NCBI RefSeq assembly: GCF_024505145.1
Contig: NZ_JANIAA010000016.1
Coordinates: 119,892-183,891, forward strand
Direction of reading: 5' to 3'
Source of the DNA: Streptomyces rugosispiralis
GTDB lineage: Bacteria; Actinomycetota; Actinomycetes; Streptomycetales; Streptomycetaceae
Length of the DNA: 64,000 nt
Below are positions 24,203 through 32,084 of this stretch, piece after piece; within the stretch, counting starts at the first letter, position 1; each line of letters begins with the position of its first letter. The notes under the pieces were generated by a model, which saw only the letters and a program-made list of their open reading frames with translations, searched no databases and was not told the origin of the DNA. Made by a program: the position numbers and the translations under genes.

Positions 24203-25066
24203 TCAGGTGGTGGAGGAGGCGGCGAGGAACTCCAGGCTGAGCGGGTTGTAGAGATCCGCCTTCTCGTGCTGCGGCCAGTGGCCGCACTCGTTGAAGATCT
24301 CCAGCCGGGCGCCGGGGATCGCGGTGGCGATCGCCTCGGCCTCCGGTACGTCCCCGAACGGGTTCTTGTTGCCCCAGACCACCAGCGTCGGCGCCTTGAT
24401 CCGGGCCATGCGGTCGGGCCGCAGCAGATTGCGCTCGCGGGTCTCCGTCTCCTGGAGCGCCAGCAGATTGTGCAGGTTCCGCTGGAAGTCGGGGTGGTGG
24501 TAGATCTCGTAGCGGATCCGCGTCAGCTCCTCGCCCAGCTCCTCGTCCCAGTCGGCCCACAGCAGCCGCAGCCGGTCCCGGGTGAAGGAGATGTCGTCCT
24601 CCAGCGAGGCGCTGCGGGTGGACTTCTTCAGCCGCTCCATCACGGCCGGATTGACCTTGGTGCCGCCCATGCAGAGCAGTTGGAGGGAGGCGACCCGGTC
24701 CGGGTGCTCGCTCGCGGCCCACGACGCCACCCAGCCGCCCAGCGACTCGCCGACCAGATGGGCGCGCTCGGCGCCGACCGCGTCCAGATAGGCGATCAGA
24801 TGCTCGACATACGCCGGGATCTCGCCCGGACGGTCGGGCTTGCCCGTGTAGCCGTGGCCCAGCATGTCGATGGAGTGGCAGCGGTACCGCTCGGCGTGTG
24901 CCGGGATGTTCCGTACGAACGCCTCCAGATGGCCGGTGGTGCCGTGCAGGAACACCACGTGCTCGCCGTCCTCCGGGCCGGCCTGCAGCGCGCGGGTCGT
25001 GATGTCGCCGGTCTCCACATAGGCGTGCCGGTAATCGATGCCCGACAGTTCGGTCCAGATGCTCAT
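24203..25066 (-). CDS. Alpha/beta hydrolase, meta-cleavage-product hydrolase type
   Basis: The 287-residue protein has HG oxyanion motif VVFLHGTTGHLEAFVRN, the nucleophile elbow LVGESLGGWVASWAA near 110, an Asp-bearing strand (APTLVVWGNKNPFGDVPEAE) and the final catalytic His in NECGHWPQHE. This is the layout of BphD/MhpC-like C-C bond hydrolases, and the neighbouring gene encodes a ring-cleavage dioxygenase, so hydrolysis of a ring-fission product is likely. The start overlaps the dioxygenase stop (ATGA). Confidence 0.88.
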   Translation of the reverse strand: MSIWTELSGIDYRHAYVETGDITTRALQAGPEDGEHVVFLHGTTGHLEAFVRNIPAHAERYRCHSIDMLGHGYTGKPDRPGEIPAYVEHLIAYLDAVGAERAHLVGESLGGWVASWAASEHPDRVASLQLLCMGGTKVNPAVMERLKKSTRSASLEDDISFTRDRLRLLWADWDEELGEELTRIRYEIYHHPDFQRNLHNLLALQETETRERNLLRPDRMARIKAPTLVVWGNKNPFGDVPEAEAIATAIPGARLEIFNECGHWPQHEKADLYNPLSLEFLAASSTT

Positions 25067-26031
25067 GACTGCCTTTCGCTGTTCTGTGCGGGGGGCTGTG
25101 CGGGGTCGAGCACGGCGACCCCCATGCCGGTGAGCCACTCGGGCATCGGCTCGTAGGCCAGACGCCGGCCCGGGGCGTGGTCGAGCAGCGCGGCCATCAG
25201 CAGCCAGGTGCGCAGCTCCTGGGCGCCGTTGCCGGCCACCTTCTCCAGGTCCGCGGTGGTGTACTCGGTGAGGCGGTGGGCCTGTCCGCGTTCCAGCCAG
25301 GACAGGAACTCCTCGTCGAACTCCGGGTTGAGCGCCGCCTCGGCGGCCCGGATGATCTCGCGCCGCCGCGCGTCGTAGTCCTGCCAGTTCTCCCGGCCGT
25401 TGAGCCAGGCGCCGACCATGAACTCCTCGTCCTCGCCGTGCGGGTCGCGCCAGTCCGGCCAGGGCAGCCGGTGGGAGAGCCCGCCGGAGCCGATGACCGC
25501 CACCCGGCGGTCGCCGGGGAACGTCAGGACCGCCTCGCGGATCGCCCGGCCCAGCCGCTCGCAGCGGTCGAGCGTGGGCAGCGGGGGCGCGAAGACGTTC
25601 ACCACCAGCGGTACGAGGTCGACGTCGAGCCCGTCGAGCAGATACTGGACGGCGTGCGACTGGCCGTGGTCGATCTGCAGCCGGGCGGAGAACGCCACAT
25701 CGAAACCGGACCGCTCCACCAGCGCGCCGGCCAGGTACCGGGCCAGCTCCCGGTCCACCGGCTGCGGGCCCTTCGGGGTGCCGGACTCACCGCTGGCAAG
25801 ACACTCGTCCACCCCGATGGTGAAGCTCGGGATCAGGTCGAGCCAGAACCCCCGGAAGTGGTTGGAGCCGATGAGGACCACCGTGTCGGGGCGTGCCGCG
25901 GCCAGCGCGTCGCGCGCCTCGCCGAGCGCGTCCCGGAACCGCTCGGCGCGGTCCTTGTGGTACGTCTCCTCCCAGTGGGTGTTCATCAGCGTGCTGTGCG
26001 ACGCCCCGACCCCCAGCACGATCTCGGTCAT
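25063..26031 (-). CDS. Class III (LigB-like) extradiol ring-cleavage dioxygenase
   Basis: The 322-residue protein begins MTEIVLGVGASHSTLMNTHW, with a metal-ligand His near 12. It has VVLIGSNHFRGFWLDLIPSF with the second His, an IDHGQSHAVQYLLDG segment with acid/base His, and VIGSGGLSHRLPWPDWRDPH. These are the landmarks of LigB-type Fe(II) dioxygenases such as MhpB. It would open a catechol-like ring made by the Rieske oxygenase pathway, and its product would be processed by the coupled hydrolase. The start overlaps the M20-like gene's stop. Confidence 0.9.
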   Translation of the reverse strand: MTEIVLGVGASHSTLMNTHWEETYHKDRAERFRDALGEARDALAAARPDTVVLIGSNHFRGFWLDLIPSFTIGVDECLASGESGTPKGPQPVDRELARYLAGALVERSGFDVAFSARLQIDHGQSHAVQYLLDGLDVDLVPLVVNVFAPPLPTLDRCERLGRAIREAVLTFPGDRRVAVIGSGGLSHRLPWPDWRDPHGEDEEFMVGAWLNGRENWQDYDARRREIIRAAEAALNPEFDEEFLSWLERGQAHRLTEYTTADLEKVAGNGAQELRTWLLMAALLDHAPGRRLAYEPMPEWLTGMGVAVLDPAQPPAQNSERQS

Positions 26032-27377
26032 GCCACAGCTCCTTCCTCCGCCTCGGCCACCTCGGCACGGGACCGGGTGACGGTGTCCACGGCGGTGCGG
26101 ATCAGATGGCGGGTGAGCCTCTCCATGGCCGGGAGGGACACCGTGTTCATGCCGCGGGCGAAGTCGATCTCGAACGGGGCCTCCGCCACCTTGGGCATGC
26201 CGATCCGCACCGTGGGGATGCCACGGCCGCGCAGGATGTTGGCGTCGGTGGCACCGCTGTTCCCGGCGATCACCTCGTGTGCGCGCCCCTCCAGGGCCTC
26301 CCAGGCGGCCGTGGCACTGCGGTGGATCCACGACCCGCGCGGGGTGCGGGTGCCGGGGATCGCCAGCACCATCTCCGCCCGGACGTCGAGACCGGGCGAG
26401 GCGGCCCGCAGGGCGGCCAGCGCGGCCATGAACTCCCGCTTGGCCCGCATCGGGGTGATGTCCGGGCTGATCCGCAGGTCCACCATCAAGGTGCACACCG
26501 CGGGGGTGACCGCCGCCATCCGCGGCCAGCCGCCACGGATCGAGGAGACGATGCCCTGCGGCGCCACCGTGCCCGAGGTGTGCCGCTCGGCGTACTCCTC
26601 GAACCACTTCTCCAGATACGCGGTCACCTCCCCGGCGCGGGCGATGGCGTTGTCGTACGGGAGCCGGTGCCGGGAGCCCGCGTAGGTGTGGGTGCCGCCG
26701 ACCGTCACCTCGAACCAGACCAGCCCGACCTCGTCCCACGAGACGGTCCAGCCGGGCTTGGCGATGACCGCGTAGTCGGTCCACACGCCCTGCTCCAAAA
26801 GGAACGAACACCCCGCGCCCTGGCCGGTGTTGTGGCGCGTCCCCACCGGCCGGGCGTTGGTGGGCATCCCGCCCGCGCCGAAGGCCGCCACCAGGTCACC
26901 GGTGAGCGGGACACCGGCCCGGGAGATCGCCTCGACGGCCATCATCACGCATGCCGCGTGCCCCTTGGGGTTGGAGGCGCCGAGCCCGGTCACCAGGTCG
27001 CCGTGGACGGTGGCGGCGGGCCGCATGTCCTCGCGCAGCTCCGGGCCGATCCACGGCACGTCCTCGCTCTCCTCGCCCACCGTCAGGGTGTCGATGGGGG
27101 CGTAGAGCATGAGGTCGGGGCCGGTGCCGTCACCGGTCAGCCGCCCCCAGGCGTTGGCCTGCCGGTCGTCGAGGGGCTGGACGGCCGCGTGGCAGCCGGT
27201 GGCGCGCAGAGTGTCGGCGATATGCGTGGCCAGCGGGCCCTCGTCGCCGGTGGGGCTGGGAATGTCCACCAGGCCCGTGATCAGTTCGCGGAGCCGGTCG
27301 GCGCTGATGTGGCGGGCGGCGTCGAGCGCCCAGGAGCGCCGCCGCTCGTCCAGGCCCGCCAGGCCGTCGGCGCTCAC
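26028..27377 (-). CDS. M20-family peptidase/deacylase-like protein lacking the metal-binding residues
   Basis: The 449-residue protein has the M20 two-domain layout: LVDIPSPTGDEGPLATHIAD, LMLYAPIDTLTVG, GLGASNPKGHAACVMMAVEA, the lid domain with VGGTHTYAGSRHR, and SGATDANILRGRGIPTVRIG. The usual ligands are replaced: H-x-D reads P-I-D, the bridging Asp of GxGxxDxKG is Asn, the Glu-Glu pair is missing (AAFGAGGMP), the later acidic ligand is Lys (IAKPG), and the final His is absent (GMNTVSLPAM). It is coupled to the LigB gene and the small membrane gene, so it belongs to the pathway, but it may work without zinc. Confidence 0.8.
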   Translation of the reverse strand: MSADGLAGLDERRRSWALDAARHISADRLRELITGLVDIPSPTGDEGPLATHIADTLRATGCHAAVQPLDDRQANAWGRLTGDGTGPDLMLYAPIDTLTVGEESEDVPWIGPELREDMRPAATVHGDLVTGLGASNPKGHAACVMMAVEAISRAGVPLTGDLVAAFGAGGMPTNARPVGTRHNTGQGAGCSFLLEQGVWTDYAVIAKPGWTVSWDEVGLVWFEVTVGGTHTYAGSRHRLPYDNAIARAGEVTAYLEKWFEEYAERHTSGTVAPQGIVSSIRGGWPRMAAVTPAVCTLMVDLRISPDITPMRAKREFMAALAALRAASPGLDVRAEMVLAIPGTRTPRGSWIHRSATAAWEALEGRAHEVIAGNSGATDANILRGRGIPTVRIGMPKVAEAPFEIDFARGMNTVSLPAMERLTRHLIRTAVDTVTRSRAEVAEAEEGAVA

Positions 27378-27490
27378 TGGTTGATCCTGTGGACCTGGGT
27401 CATCGTGGTCCGCGCGACGCGCTTCGTGGCCAGCGGGATCCCGACGGCGATCGCCGCGCCCAGCAACAGGGTGAACAGGGTACGGAACAT
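27374..27490 (-). CDS. 38-residue single-span membrane protein coupled to the Rieske operon
   Basis: From ATG 27490 the sequence is MFRTLFTLLLGAAIAVGIPL, then ATKRVARTTMTQVHRINQ: one hydrophobic helix followed by a basic tail. It starts one base after the Rieske oxygenase stop, and its own stop overlaps the M20-like start in ATGA, so it is held tightly in the operon. The coding frame is supported by these overlaps and the membrane-protein-like composition. The function is unknown; a membrane anchor or small subunit for the oxygenase or M20-like protein is a guess. Confidence 0.65.
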   Translation of the reverse strand: MFRTLFTLLLGAAIAVGIPLATKRVARTTMTQVHRINQ

Positions 27491-27491
27491 G

Positions 27492-28751
27492 TCATGCCTT
27501 CTTCTCGGGTGCGGGTGCGGGTGCGGGTGCGGGTGCGGGTGCGGATGTGGATGTGGATGCGCCGTCGACCGCGGCCAGCTTCTTCCCGTACTCCTCCTCG
27601 CTGAGGTTCCGCCAGGCGGTGAGCGAGATGTCGGGCCGGTAGAGCTTCTCCGGCGGCGCGTCGGTGACATCGACCATCCACGCGTCCTGACCGGAGAACT
27701 GGCCGTGGAACAGCCAGCGGATCGCCCCCAGGTACTTGGCGTAGAAGCGCACGGTGTCCCAGCCCTCGGTGAAGTTGACCATCACCCCGACATAGCGGTG
27801 ATTGCCTTCGTCCACCGGGACGTAGAACTCGTAGTGGATGAACTTGGGGTAGGCGATGCGCAGCACGCCCGGCATCGACAGGGAGGCGAAACCGGGGAAT
27901 TCCTGGGCCTCGATCGTCGGGTCGATTTGGTCGGCCTTGCCGGTGTTGCCGATGTTGAAGGTCTCCTTCGGCGGCTGCATCTTCCACCACCGCTTGTTGG
28001 TCCAGCGGCCCACGCCGGGGAACTCGGCGTCCCAGTGGACCTCGTCCTGCACCCGGAAGATCCAGCGGCCACGCGGCACGATCCGGGTGATGTTCCAGGT
28101 CGGCATGGGCTTGAACAGCCGCCACAGGGCCGTGCGGTGCAGATACTTGGCGTGGCCCTCGTCGAAGCCGTTCTCGCAGGCGAACCGCCAGTTGCCACCG
28201 CGCGGCTCGATCCGGCCGCCCATCACGAACGCGTTGCCGACCAGCTCCTCCGGAAGCTGGGAGTCGATCGGATGCGGCTCCTCGTCGGCGATCGGGATGT
28301 ACACCCACACCATGCCGAGGCGCTCCTCGACCGGATAGGTGCGCACGCCCAGCTTCCCGGTCAGCCGGCACCCGGGGCCGTCGGTGATGACCGCGGCCAG
28401 CCGCCCGGTGGGCAGGTCGAAGGTCCAGCCGTGGTACGGGCAGCTGACCGTGCCCGGAAACTGCTGGTTGCCCTCCGACAGCGGCACACCGCGGTGCGGG
28501 CAACGGTTGTGCAGGGCGTACGCGGTGCCGTTGTCGCGGATCAGCGCGATCCGCTCGCCACAGATGGTGAACGGCAGCGGCTTGCCGGTGATCTGGCTGG
28601 ACCAGGTGACCGGGTACCAGTAGCCCCGGAAGCCCGCGGCCGCACCGTCGTAGTGGGGCCAGGACGACCAGTCCTGGCGGCCGGGTTCGGCCGGTTTTCT
28701 GCGGCGGCTCCGGACGGGGGTGGCCGTGTCGGGAGAGTCCTCGACCGTCAT
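27492..28751 (-). CDS. Rieske non-haem iron aromatic ring-hydroxylating oxygenase, alpha subunit
   Basis: In this 419-residue protein the Rieske cluster ligands are C84-x-H86 and C104-x2-H107 (RCPHRG, SCPYHGW). The mononuclear iron site is D197-x2-H200-x4-H205 (DEGHAKYLH). The N-terminus GFRGYWYPVTWSSQI resembles single-subunit (homotrimeric) oxygenases such as CarAa-type carbazole dioxygenase and related O/N-demethylases. No beta subunit is adjacent. Electrons probably come from the 7Fe ferredoxin and reductase at 21-22.3 kb. The C-terminus ends in an Ala-Pro repeat tail. First gene of a coupled operon reaching to 22479. Confidence 0.92.
   Translation of the reverse strand: MTVEDSPDTATPVRSRRRKPAEPGRQDWSSWPHYDGAAAGFRGYWYPVTWSSQITGKPLPFTICGERIALIRDNGTAYALHNRCPHRGVPLSEGNQQFPGTVSCPYHGWTFDLPTGRLAAVITDGPGCRLTGKLGVRTYPVEERLGMVWVYIPIADEEPHPIDSQLPEELVGNAFVMGGRIEPRGGNWRFACENGFDEGHAKYLHRTALWRLFKPMPTWNITRIVPRGRWIFRVQDEVHWDAEFPGVGRWTNKRWWKMQPPKETFNIGNTGKADQIDPTIEAQEFPGFASLSMPGVLRIAYPKFIHYEFYVPVDEGNHRYVGVMVNFTEGWDTVRFYAKYLGAIRWLFHGQFSGQDAWMVDVTDAPPEKLYRPDISLTAWRNLSEEEYGKKLAAVDGASTSTSAPAPAPAPAPAPEKKA
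27507..27560. repeat. Hexanucleotide repeat encoding the (Ala-Pro) tail of the Rieske oxygenase
   Basis: Six perfect GGGTGC units (27507-27542) are followed by three diverged units (GGATGT, GGATGT, GGATGC). Read on the minus strand they encode Ala-Pro dipeptides just before the final EKKA. Unit changes keep the frame and only alter tail length. Confidence 0.85.
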
Positions 28752-28825
28752 CGTGCGTGTCCTCCTGCTGCCGGTGTTCGGTGGACCCGAGCATCCGGCC
28801 CGGCGCGGATCCACCCAAGGGATCC

Positions 28826-28842
28826 GGTCCGCTGAGCAGACC
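28826..28842. promoter_or_regulatory. 17-bp palindrome, Rieske side
   Basis: GGTCCGCTGAGCAGACC: both 8-base arms match except one pair. It is 75 bp upstream of the Rieske start codon. Related sites lie before the ferredoxin reductase, the oxidoreductase, the hydrolase/CoA-transferase operon and the 36.6 kb hydrolase. Confidence 0.65.
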
Positions 28843-28860
28843 GCCCCTCGCCCCGGCGCG

Positions 28861-28920
28861 CGGCTGGACGGCGGGCGGCTGGACGGCGGGTGGCCGGACG
28901 GCGGGCGTCCGGAGCGGGCG
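28861..28920. repeat. 15-bp tandem repeat
   Basis: CGGCTGGACGGCGGG is repeated exactly at 28861-28875 and 28876-28890, with one more near copy (TGGCCGGACGGCGGG) and a diverged fourth copy to 28920. It lies between the two palindromes and could set their spacing. Confidence 0.75.
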
Positions 28921-28991
28921 ACCGGACACGGGCGTCCGGACGGCGCCGGATGTCCGGGCGGCGGACATCCGTACGGCGGCCGCGGCGGCGC

Positions 28992-29008
28992 GTCCCGCTG
29001 AGCGGACC
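28992..29008. promoter_or_regulatory. 17-bp palindrome, oxidoreductase side
   Basis: GTCCCGCTGAGCGGACC: the core CCGCTGAGCGG is perfectly dyadic. It is 97 bp upstream of the MDR oxidoreductase start at 29105. Confidence 0.6.
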
Positions 29009-29104
29009 CCGCCCGGTGCGCGGACCGGGCGGCGCGGTCTAGCGTGCGCCGGGTCCGCCCCCTCACCGAACAGGGCCGTGAGCCCGTGGATACGGAGCGA
29101 AAAC

Positions 29105-30058
29105 GTGAGCCACCCGACGTCACAGTCCCTGGTGCTGGAGGAGTTCGGCACCCTGCCGCGGCTCGTCGAGCGGCCGGTGCCCGAGCCACGCCCCGGCCAC
29201 ACCCTGGTGCGGATGAAGGCGGCCGCCGTCAGCCACCTCGACCTGAACGTCATCGACGGCAAGTTCGGCATCCTCCCCGACCTGCCCGCGGTGCCCGGAA
29301 CCGCGGGCAGCGGAATCGTCCTCGCCTCCGACGCCCACCCCGAGGGGAGCCTCGTCCGCCTCAGCGGCAAGGCGCTCGGACTGCGCCGCGACGGCACCTG
29401 GGGCGACCACGCACTGGTCCCGGACGCCGCGGTGGAGGCCGTGCCCGAGGGCACGGACCCCGCTCTGGCCTGCAGCTTCTTCTCCCCCGCGGGCACGGCG
29501 TGGGCCTCGGTGCACGCCGTGGCGGACGTCCAGCCCGGGGAGCGGGTCCTGGTGACCGGGGCGGCCGGCGCGGTCGGAGCCCTCACCGTGCAGATCGCGG
29601 TCCGGGCCGGTGCCGAGGTGATCGGTGTGGTGGGCCGCCCCGCCAAACTGCCGCACGTCCCGGCCCCCGCCAAGGCGCTGCTCGCCGCCGATCTGTCCGC
29701 CGACGCGATCGGCGGCCCGGTGGACGTCGTCGTGGACACCGTGGGCGGGCCGGTCCTGCGCGACTCCCTGCCGCTGGTGCGCCCGCGCGGCCGGGTGGCC
29801 CTCGTCGGTTACACCGCGGGCCGTGAGTTCACCGTGGACCTGGCCGACTTCCTGCTCGCCGATGTGTCGCTGCTGCCCGTGAACCTGATGACCCGGGGGA
29901 AGGAAGTGGCCGCCGACACCAGGCGGCTGCTCGACGACCTCACCTCCGGTGAGCTGACCCTGCCCGTCGAGCGCCATCGCATCGACGGTCTGGCGGAGGC
30001 CGTGGCGCGCCTGCGGTCCGGGGAGGCGGTGGGCAAGGTGGTCCTCGACCTCGGCTGA
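29105..30058 (+). CDS. MDR family quinone oxidoreductase / zinc-free alcohol dehydrogenase-like protein
   Basis: The 317-residue protein has PEPRPGHTLVRMKAAAVSHL, PAVPGTAGSGIVLAS, the cofactor loop VLVTGAAGAVGALTVQIAVR near 155 and VDVVVDTVGGPVLRDSL. No structural or catalytic zinc cysteines are seen, so it belongs to the quinone-oxidoreductase/enoyl reductase branch. GTG 29105 follows GGAGCG. It is divergent from the Rieske operon and shares its intergenic palindromes, so it is probably coregulated and acts on an intermediate of the same pathway. Confidence 0.88.
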   Translation: MSHPTSQSLVLEEFGTLPRLVERPVPEPRPGHTLVRMKAAAVSHLDLNVIDGKFGILPDLPAVPGTAGSGIVLASDAHPEGSLVRLSGKALGLRRDGTWGDHALVPDAAVEAVPEGTDPALACSFFSPAGTAWASVHAVADVQPGERVLVTGAAGAVGALTVQIAVRAGAEVIGVVGRPAKLPHVPAPAKALLAADLSADAIGGPVDVVVDTVGGPVLRDSLPLVRPRGRVALVGYTAGREFTVDLADFLLADVSLLPVNLMTRGKEVAADTRRLLDDLTSGELTLPVERHRIDGLAEAVARLRSGEAVGKVVLDLG

Positions 30059-30082
30059 GCGGCCCCGCGCCGGGGCGGGCCC

Positions 30083-30154
30083 GCTCACCCCATCAGGGCC
30101 ACGGCCGCTCACCCCATCAGGATGACGGCCGCTCACCCCATCCGGACCACGGCC
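30083..30154. repeat. 24-bp direct repeat, three copies, at a gene end
   Basis: GCTCACCCCATC + 12 variable bases is present at 30083-30106, 30107-30130 and 30131-30154, differing at a few positions. The third copy is the 3' end of the hydratase gene (its stop codon is at 30133-30135), so the array duplicates the last seven codons and stop. Confidence 0.85.
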
Positions 30155-30531
30155 CGGCCCCGGCAGCACACCACATCGCCCCGCCCACCGTGCTCGACCA
30201 GATCCAGGGTGACCCGCCCCGTCGCCGGATCGACGGCGCCGACCGTGCCGCTCACCACGAGCCGCTCCCCGGCCAGGGCCGGTGCGCGGTTCTGCCATTC
30301 GACCTCCAGGACCCGTCCGCCCGGACCCGCGAACGACATGGCGGCGCGGTGCATCAGACAGCCGTGCAACTGCGCCATGACGACCGGGCCGTCCAGCCCC
30401 TCGGACCCCGCGAACCCGGTGTCGTAGTGGATGCGGTGGGCGTTGCGGGTGACCGACCCGAACCGCAGCAGCGCGACGGCGTCCGGGGTGAACTCCACCG
30501 GCGGTACGGGCTGTCCCGTGCGCACCCTCAT
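30133..30531 (-). CDS. MaoC-type hydratase, C-terminal-half subunit (second pair)
   Basis: The 132-residue hot-dog protein has RFGSVTRNAHRIHYDTGFAG near 30 with the catalytic H-x2-H-x-D strand, PVVMAQLHGCLMHRAAMSFA and VEWQNRAPALAGERLVV. It matches the 22479-22874 protein in layout but not closely in sequence. The start overlaps the stop of the partner gene (ATGA at 30531-30528). It converges with the MDR gene. Confidence 0.82.
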   Translation of the reverse strand: MRVRTGQPVPPVEFTPDAVALLRFGSVTRNAHRIHYDTGFAGSEGLDGPVVMAQLHGCLMHRAAMSFAGPGGRVLEVEWQNRAPALAGERLVVSGTVGAVDPATGRVTLDLVEHGGRGDVVCCRGRAVVRMG

Positions 30532-31004
30532 CGGACGATGAACCTCTCCCGCACCCGGGCGAGCGTGCCCCGCTCCGCCGTGTACGTCTTCTCGACGGTC
30601 AGCAGCAGGAACTGGGCACCGCTGCCCTTGCGTTCGACGTCCGTGAGGACCCGGCGGACCGCGATCCGGTCGCCCGCCCGCACCTCGCCGGTGAACCGGA
30701 CCTCCTGGCCACCCGCCATCAGCCGTACGTCCAGGCCGTCGGTGCCGGGGACCTCGTCGCGGTACATCCCGTCCGGCCGGAACTCGCCCCGACCGGCGCC
30801 GCCCGCGCCCCGCAGCAGACTCACCACGTACAGCGGATGGACGGTGAATCCGGGGTCGTCGGGGTCGGTCAGCCGCGGGCTCGTCTCCCCGGCCGCGCGT
30901 GCGAACTCCGCCGCGTCCTCGGCCCGTACGACTCCCAGGTCCCGGTGTTCCGGGCGGCCGATCACCGCCCTGGCCCGTTCCTCGGCCACTTCCCATGCGG
31001 ACAT
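30528..31004 (-). CDS. FAS1-like dehydratase domain protein, N-terminal-half subunit (second pair)
   Basis: The 158-residue protein (MSAWEVAEERARAVIGRPEH, AAEFARAAGETSPRLTDPDD, FTVHPLYVVSLLRG, MAGGQEVRFTGEVRAGDRIA) is a MaoC_dehydrat_N subunit. ATG 31004 is chosen because GAGAGGCAG is spaced for it; an in-frame GTG at 31025 is less likely. It is divergent from the hydrolase/CoA-transferase operon, with a 17-bp palindrome between them. Confidence 0.82.
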   Translation of the reverse strand: MSAWEVAEERARAVIGRPEHRDLGVVRAEDAAEFARAAGETSPRLTDPDDPGFTVHPLYVVSLLRGAGGAGRGEFRPDGMYRDEVPGTDGLDVRLMAGGQEVRFTGEVRAGDRIAVRRVLTDVERKGSGAQFLLLTVEKTYTAERGTLARVRERFIVR

Positions 31005-31137
31005 GTGCTGCCTCTCTGCGGACACGAATCATCGGGGCCCACGGATCATCGGGCCCACGAATCATCGGGACTCGGCTCATCGGAGACTCGATGAGCCGGG
31101 AGGCTAGCCACCGCCCCGAGGCCCTCACCACGGGACC

Positions 31138-31154
31138 GGCCCGCTCAGCGGACC
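31138..31154. promoter_or_regulatory. 17-bp palindrome between hydratase and hydrolase operons
   Basis: GGCCCGCTCAGCGGACC is the best-formed copy, with one mismatched pair. It is followed directly by a further GGTCCGCT half-site (31155-31162). It lies 43 bp upstream of the hydrolase start and 134 bp from the divergent hydratase start. Confidence 0.65.
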
Positions 31155-31196
31155 GGTCCGCTTGGGCGGAGATCACCGGCCGCACACCATCGGGAC

Positions 31197-32066
31197 ATGG
31201 ACCTCATGACCATTCAGAAGCCGCCGGAGGGCGCCTACGCGGAAGCGGACGGCGTCACGTACCACTACGTCGAACTGGGCACGACGGGCAGGCCGACGGT
31301 CTTCCTGCACGGCGGCGGCCCCGGGTGCACGGGCTGGTCCGACTTCGGGCAGGTGGCACCGCTGTTCGCCGAGGACCGCCACTGCTACCTCGTGGACATC
31401 CTCCAGTACGGCAAGTCCGCGAAGCCCGTCATCGAAGGCCCGATGTGGGACTACCACGCCGCCAAGACGGTCGCCCTGCTCGACACCCTGGGCATCGAGC
31501 GCGCCGACTTCGTGTGCAACTCGTGGGGCGGGACCATCGCGCTGAACCTGGCCGCGAAGTACCCCGAGCGGGCCCGGTCGCTGACCATCACCGGCAGCAT
31601 GCCCGTGTTCCACGGCCCGCTGGCCCCGCTCCCGGAGGGCGGCCGGCGCGGCCGCAACGCCCGCGATGTGTACTACGGCGGCACCGGACCCTCCTGGGAG
31701 AAGATGCGGCAGCTGATCGCCCGCCTGGAGTGGTACGACCCCGACGCCATCCCCGACGGCACCGTCACCCTGCGCCACGAGCAGAGTCTGGACCCGGAGG
31801 AGACCGCCCTCGCCGGAGCCTCCGACAACCCGCGCGGCGACTGGCAGGACCTCACCGCGGAGCTCGGTGCCATCCAGGCGCCCACCCTCTTCCTCTGGGG
31901 CATGTACGACGCGTTCCTCACCCCGGACTATCCGCTGATGCTCGCCCGCATGGTCCCCAAGGGCAATCTGCACATCATGCACCACACCTCCCACCACCCC
32001 CAGGAGGAGCGGCCGCACGCCTACTACACCGCGGTCACCGGCTTCCTGAACCAGCAGCACGACTGA
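31197..32066 (+). CDS. Alpha/beta hydrolase (meta-cleavage hydrolase-like)
   Basis: In this 289-residue protein, TVFLHGGGPGCTGWSDFGQV carries the HGGGPG oxyanion signature typical of BphD/MhpC-like C-C hydrolases. The nucleophile elbow is VCNSWGGTIALNLA near 108, and LFLWGMYDAFLTPDYPLML holds the acid residue. The final His is in MHHTSHHPQEE. ATG 31197 or 31206 could start it. It heads an operon with the CoA-transferase fusion and the CoA ligase. Confidence 0.87.
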   Translation: MDLMTIQKPPEGAYAEADGVTYHYVELGTTGRPTVFLHGGGPGCTGWSDFGQVAPLFAEDRHCYLVDILQYGKSAKPVIEGPMWDYHAAKTVALLDTLGIERADFVCNSWGGTIALNLAAKYPERARSLTITGSMPVFHGPLAPLPEGGRRGRNARDVYYGGTGPSWEKMRQLIARLEWYDPDAIPDGTVTLRHEQSLDPEETALAGASDNPRGDWQDLTAELGAIQAPTLFLWGMYDAFLTPDYPLMLARMVPKGNLHIMHHTSHHPQEERPHAYYTAVTGFLNQQHD

Positions 32067-32084
32067 GCATCCCGCGGAGGAGAT

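Larger units (their letters stand above)
28752..29104. promoter_or_regulatory. Divergent Rieske / oxidoreductase intergenic region
   Basis: These 353 bp have no recognisable gene. They contain two copies of the 17-bp palindrome (28826-28842 and 28992-29008), a 15-bp tandem repeat (28861-28920), and a further perfect inverted repeat CGGATGTCCG/CGGACATCCG at 28947-28971. The layout suggests a regulated divergent promoter pair. Confidence 0.6.

Noticed and set aside
28857..29000. Small gene in the Rieske/oxidoreductase intergenic region
   Set aside because: Open frames here only translate the 15-bp GC repeats (GGRLDGGW-like) and have no start or ribosome site of note.
30083..30154. CRISPR or attachment-site array
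   Set aside because: Three contiguous 24-bp copies with no spacers, no cas genes, no integrase or tRNA nearby; explained as duplication of a gene end.
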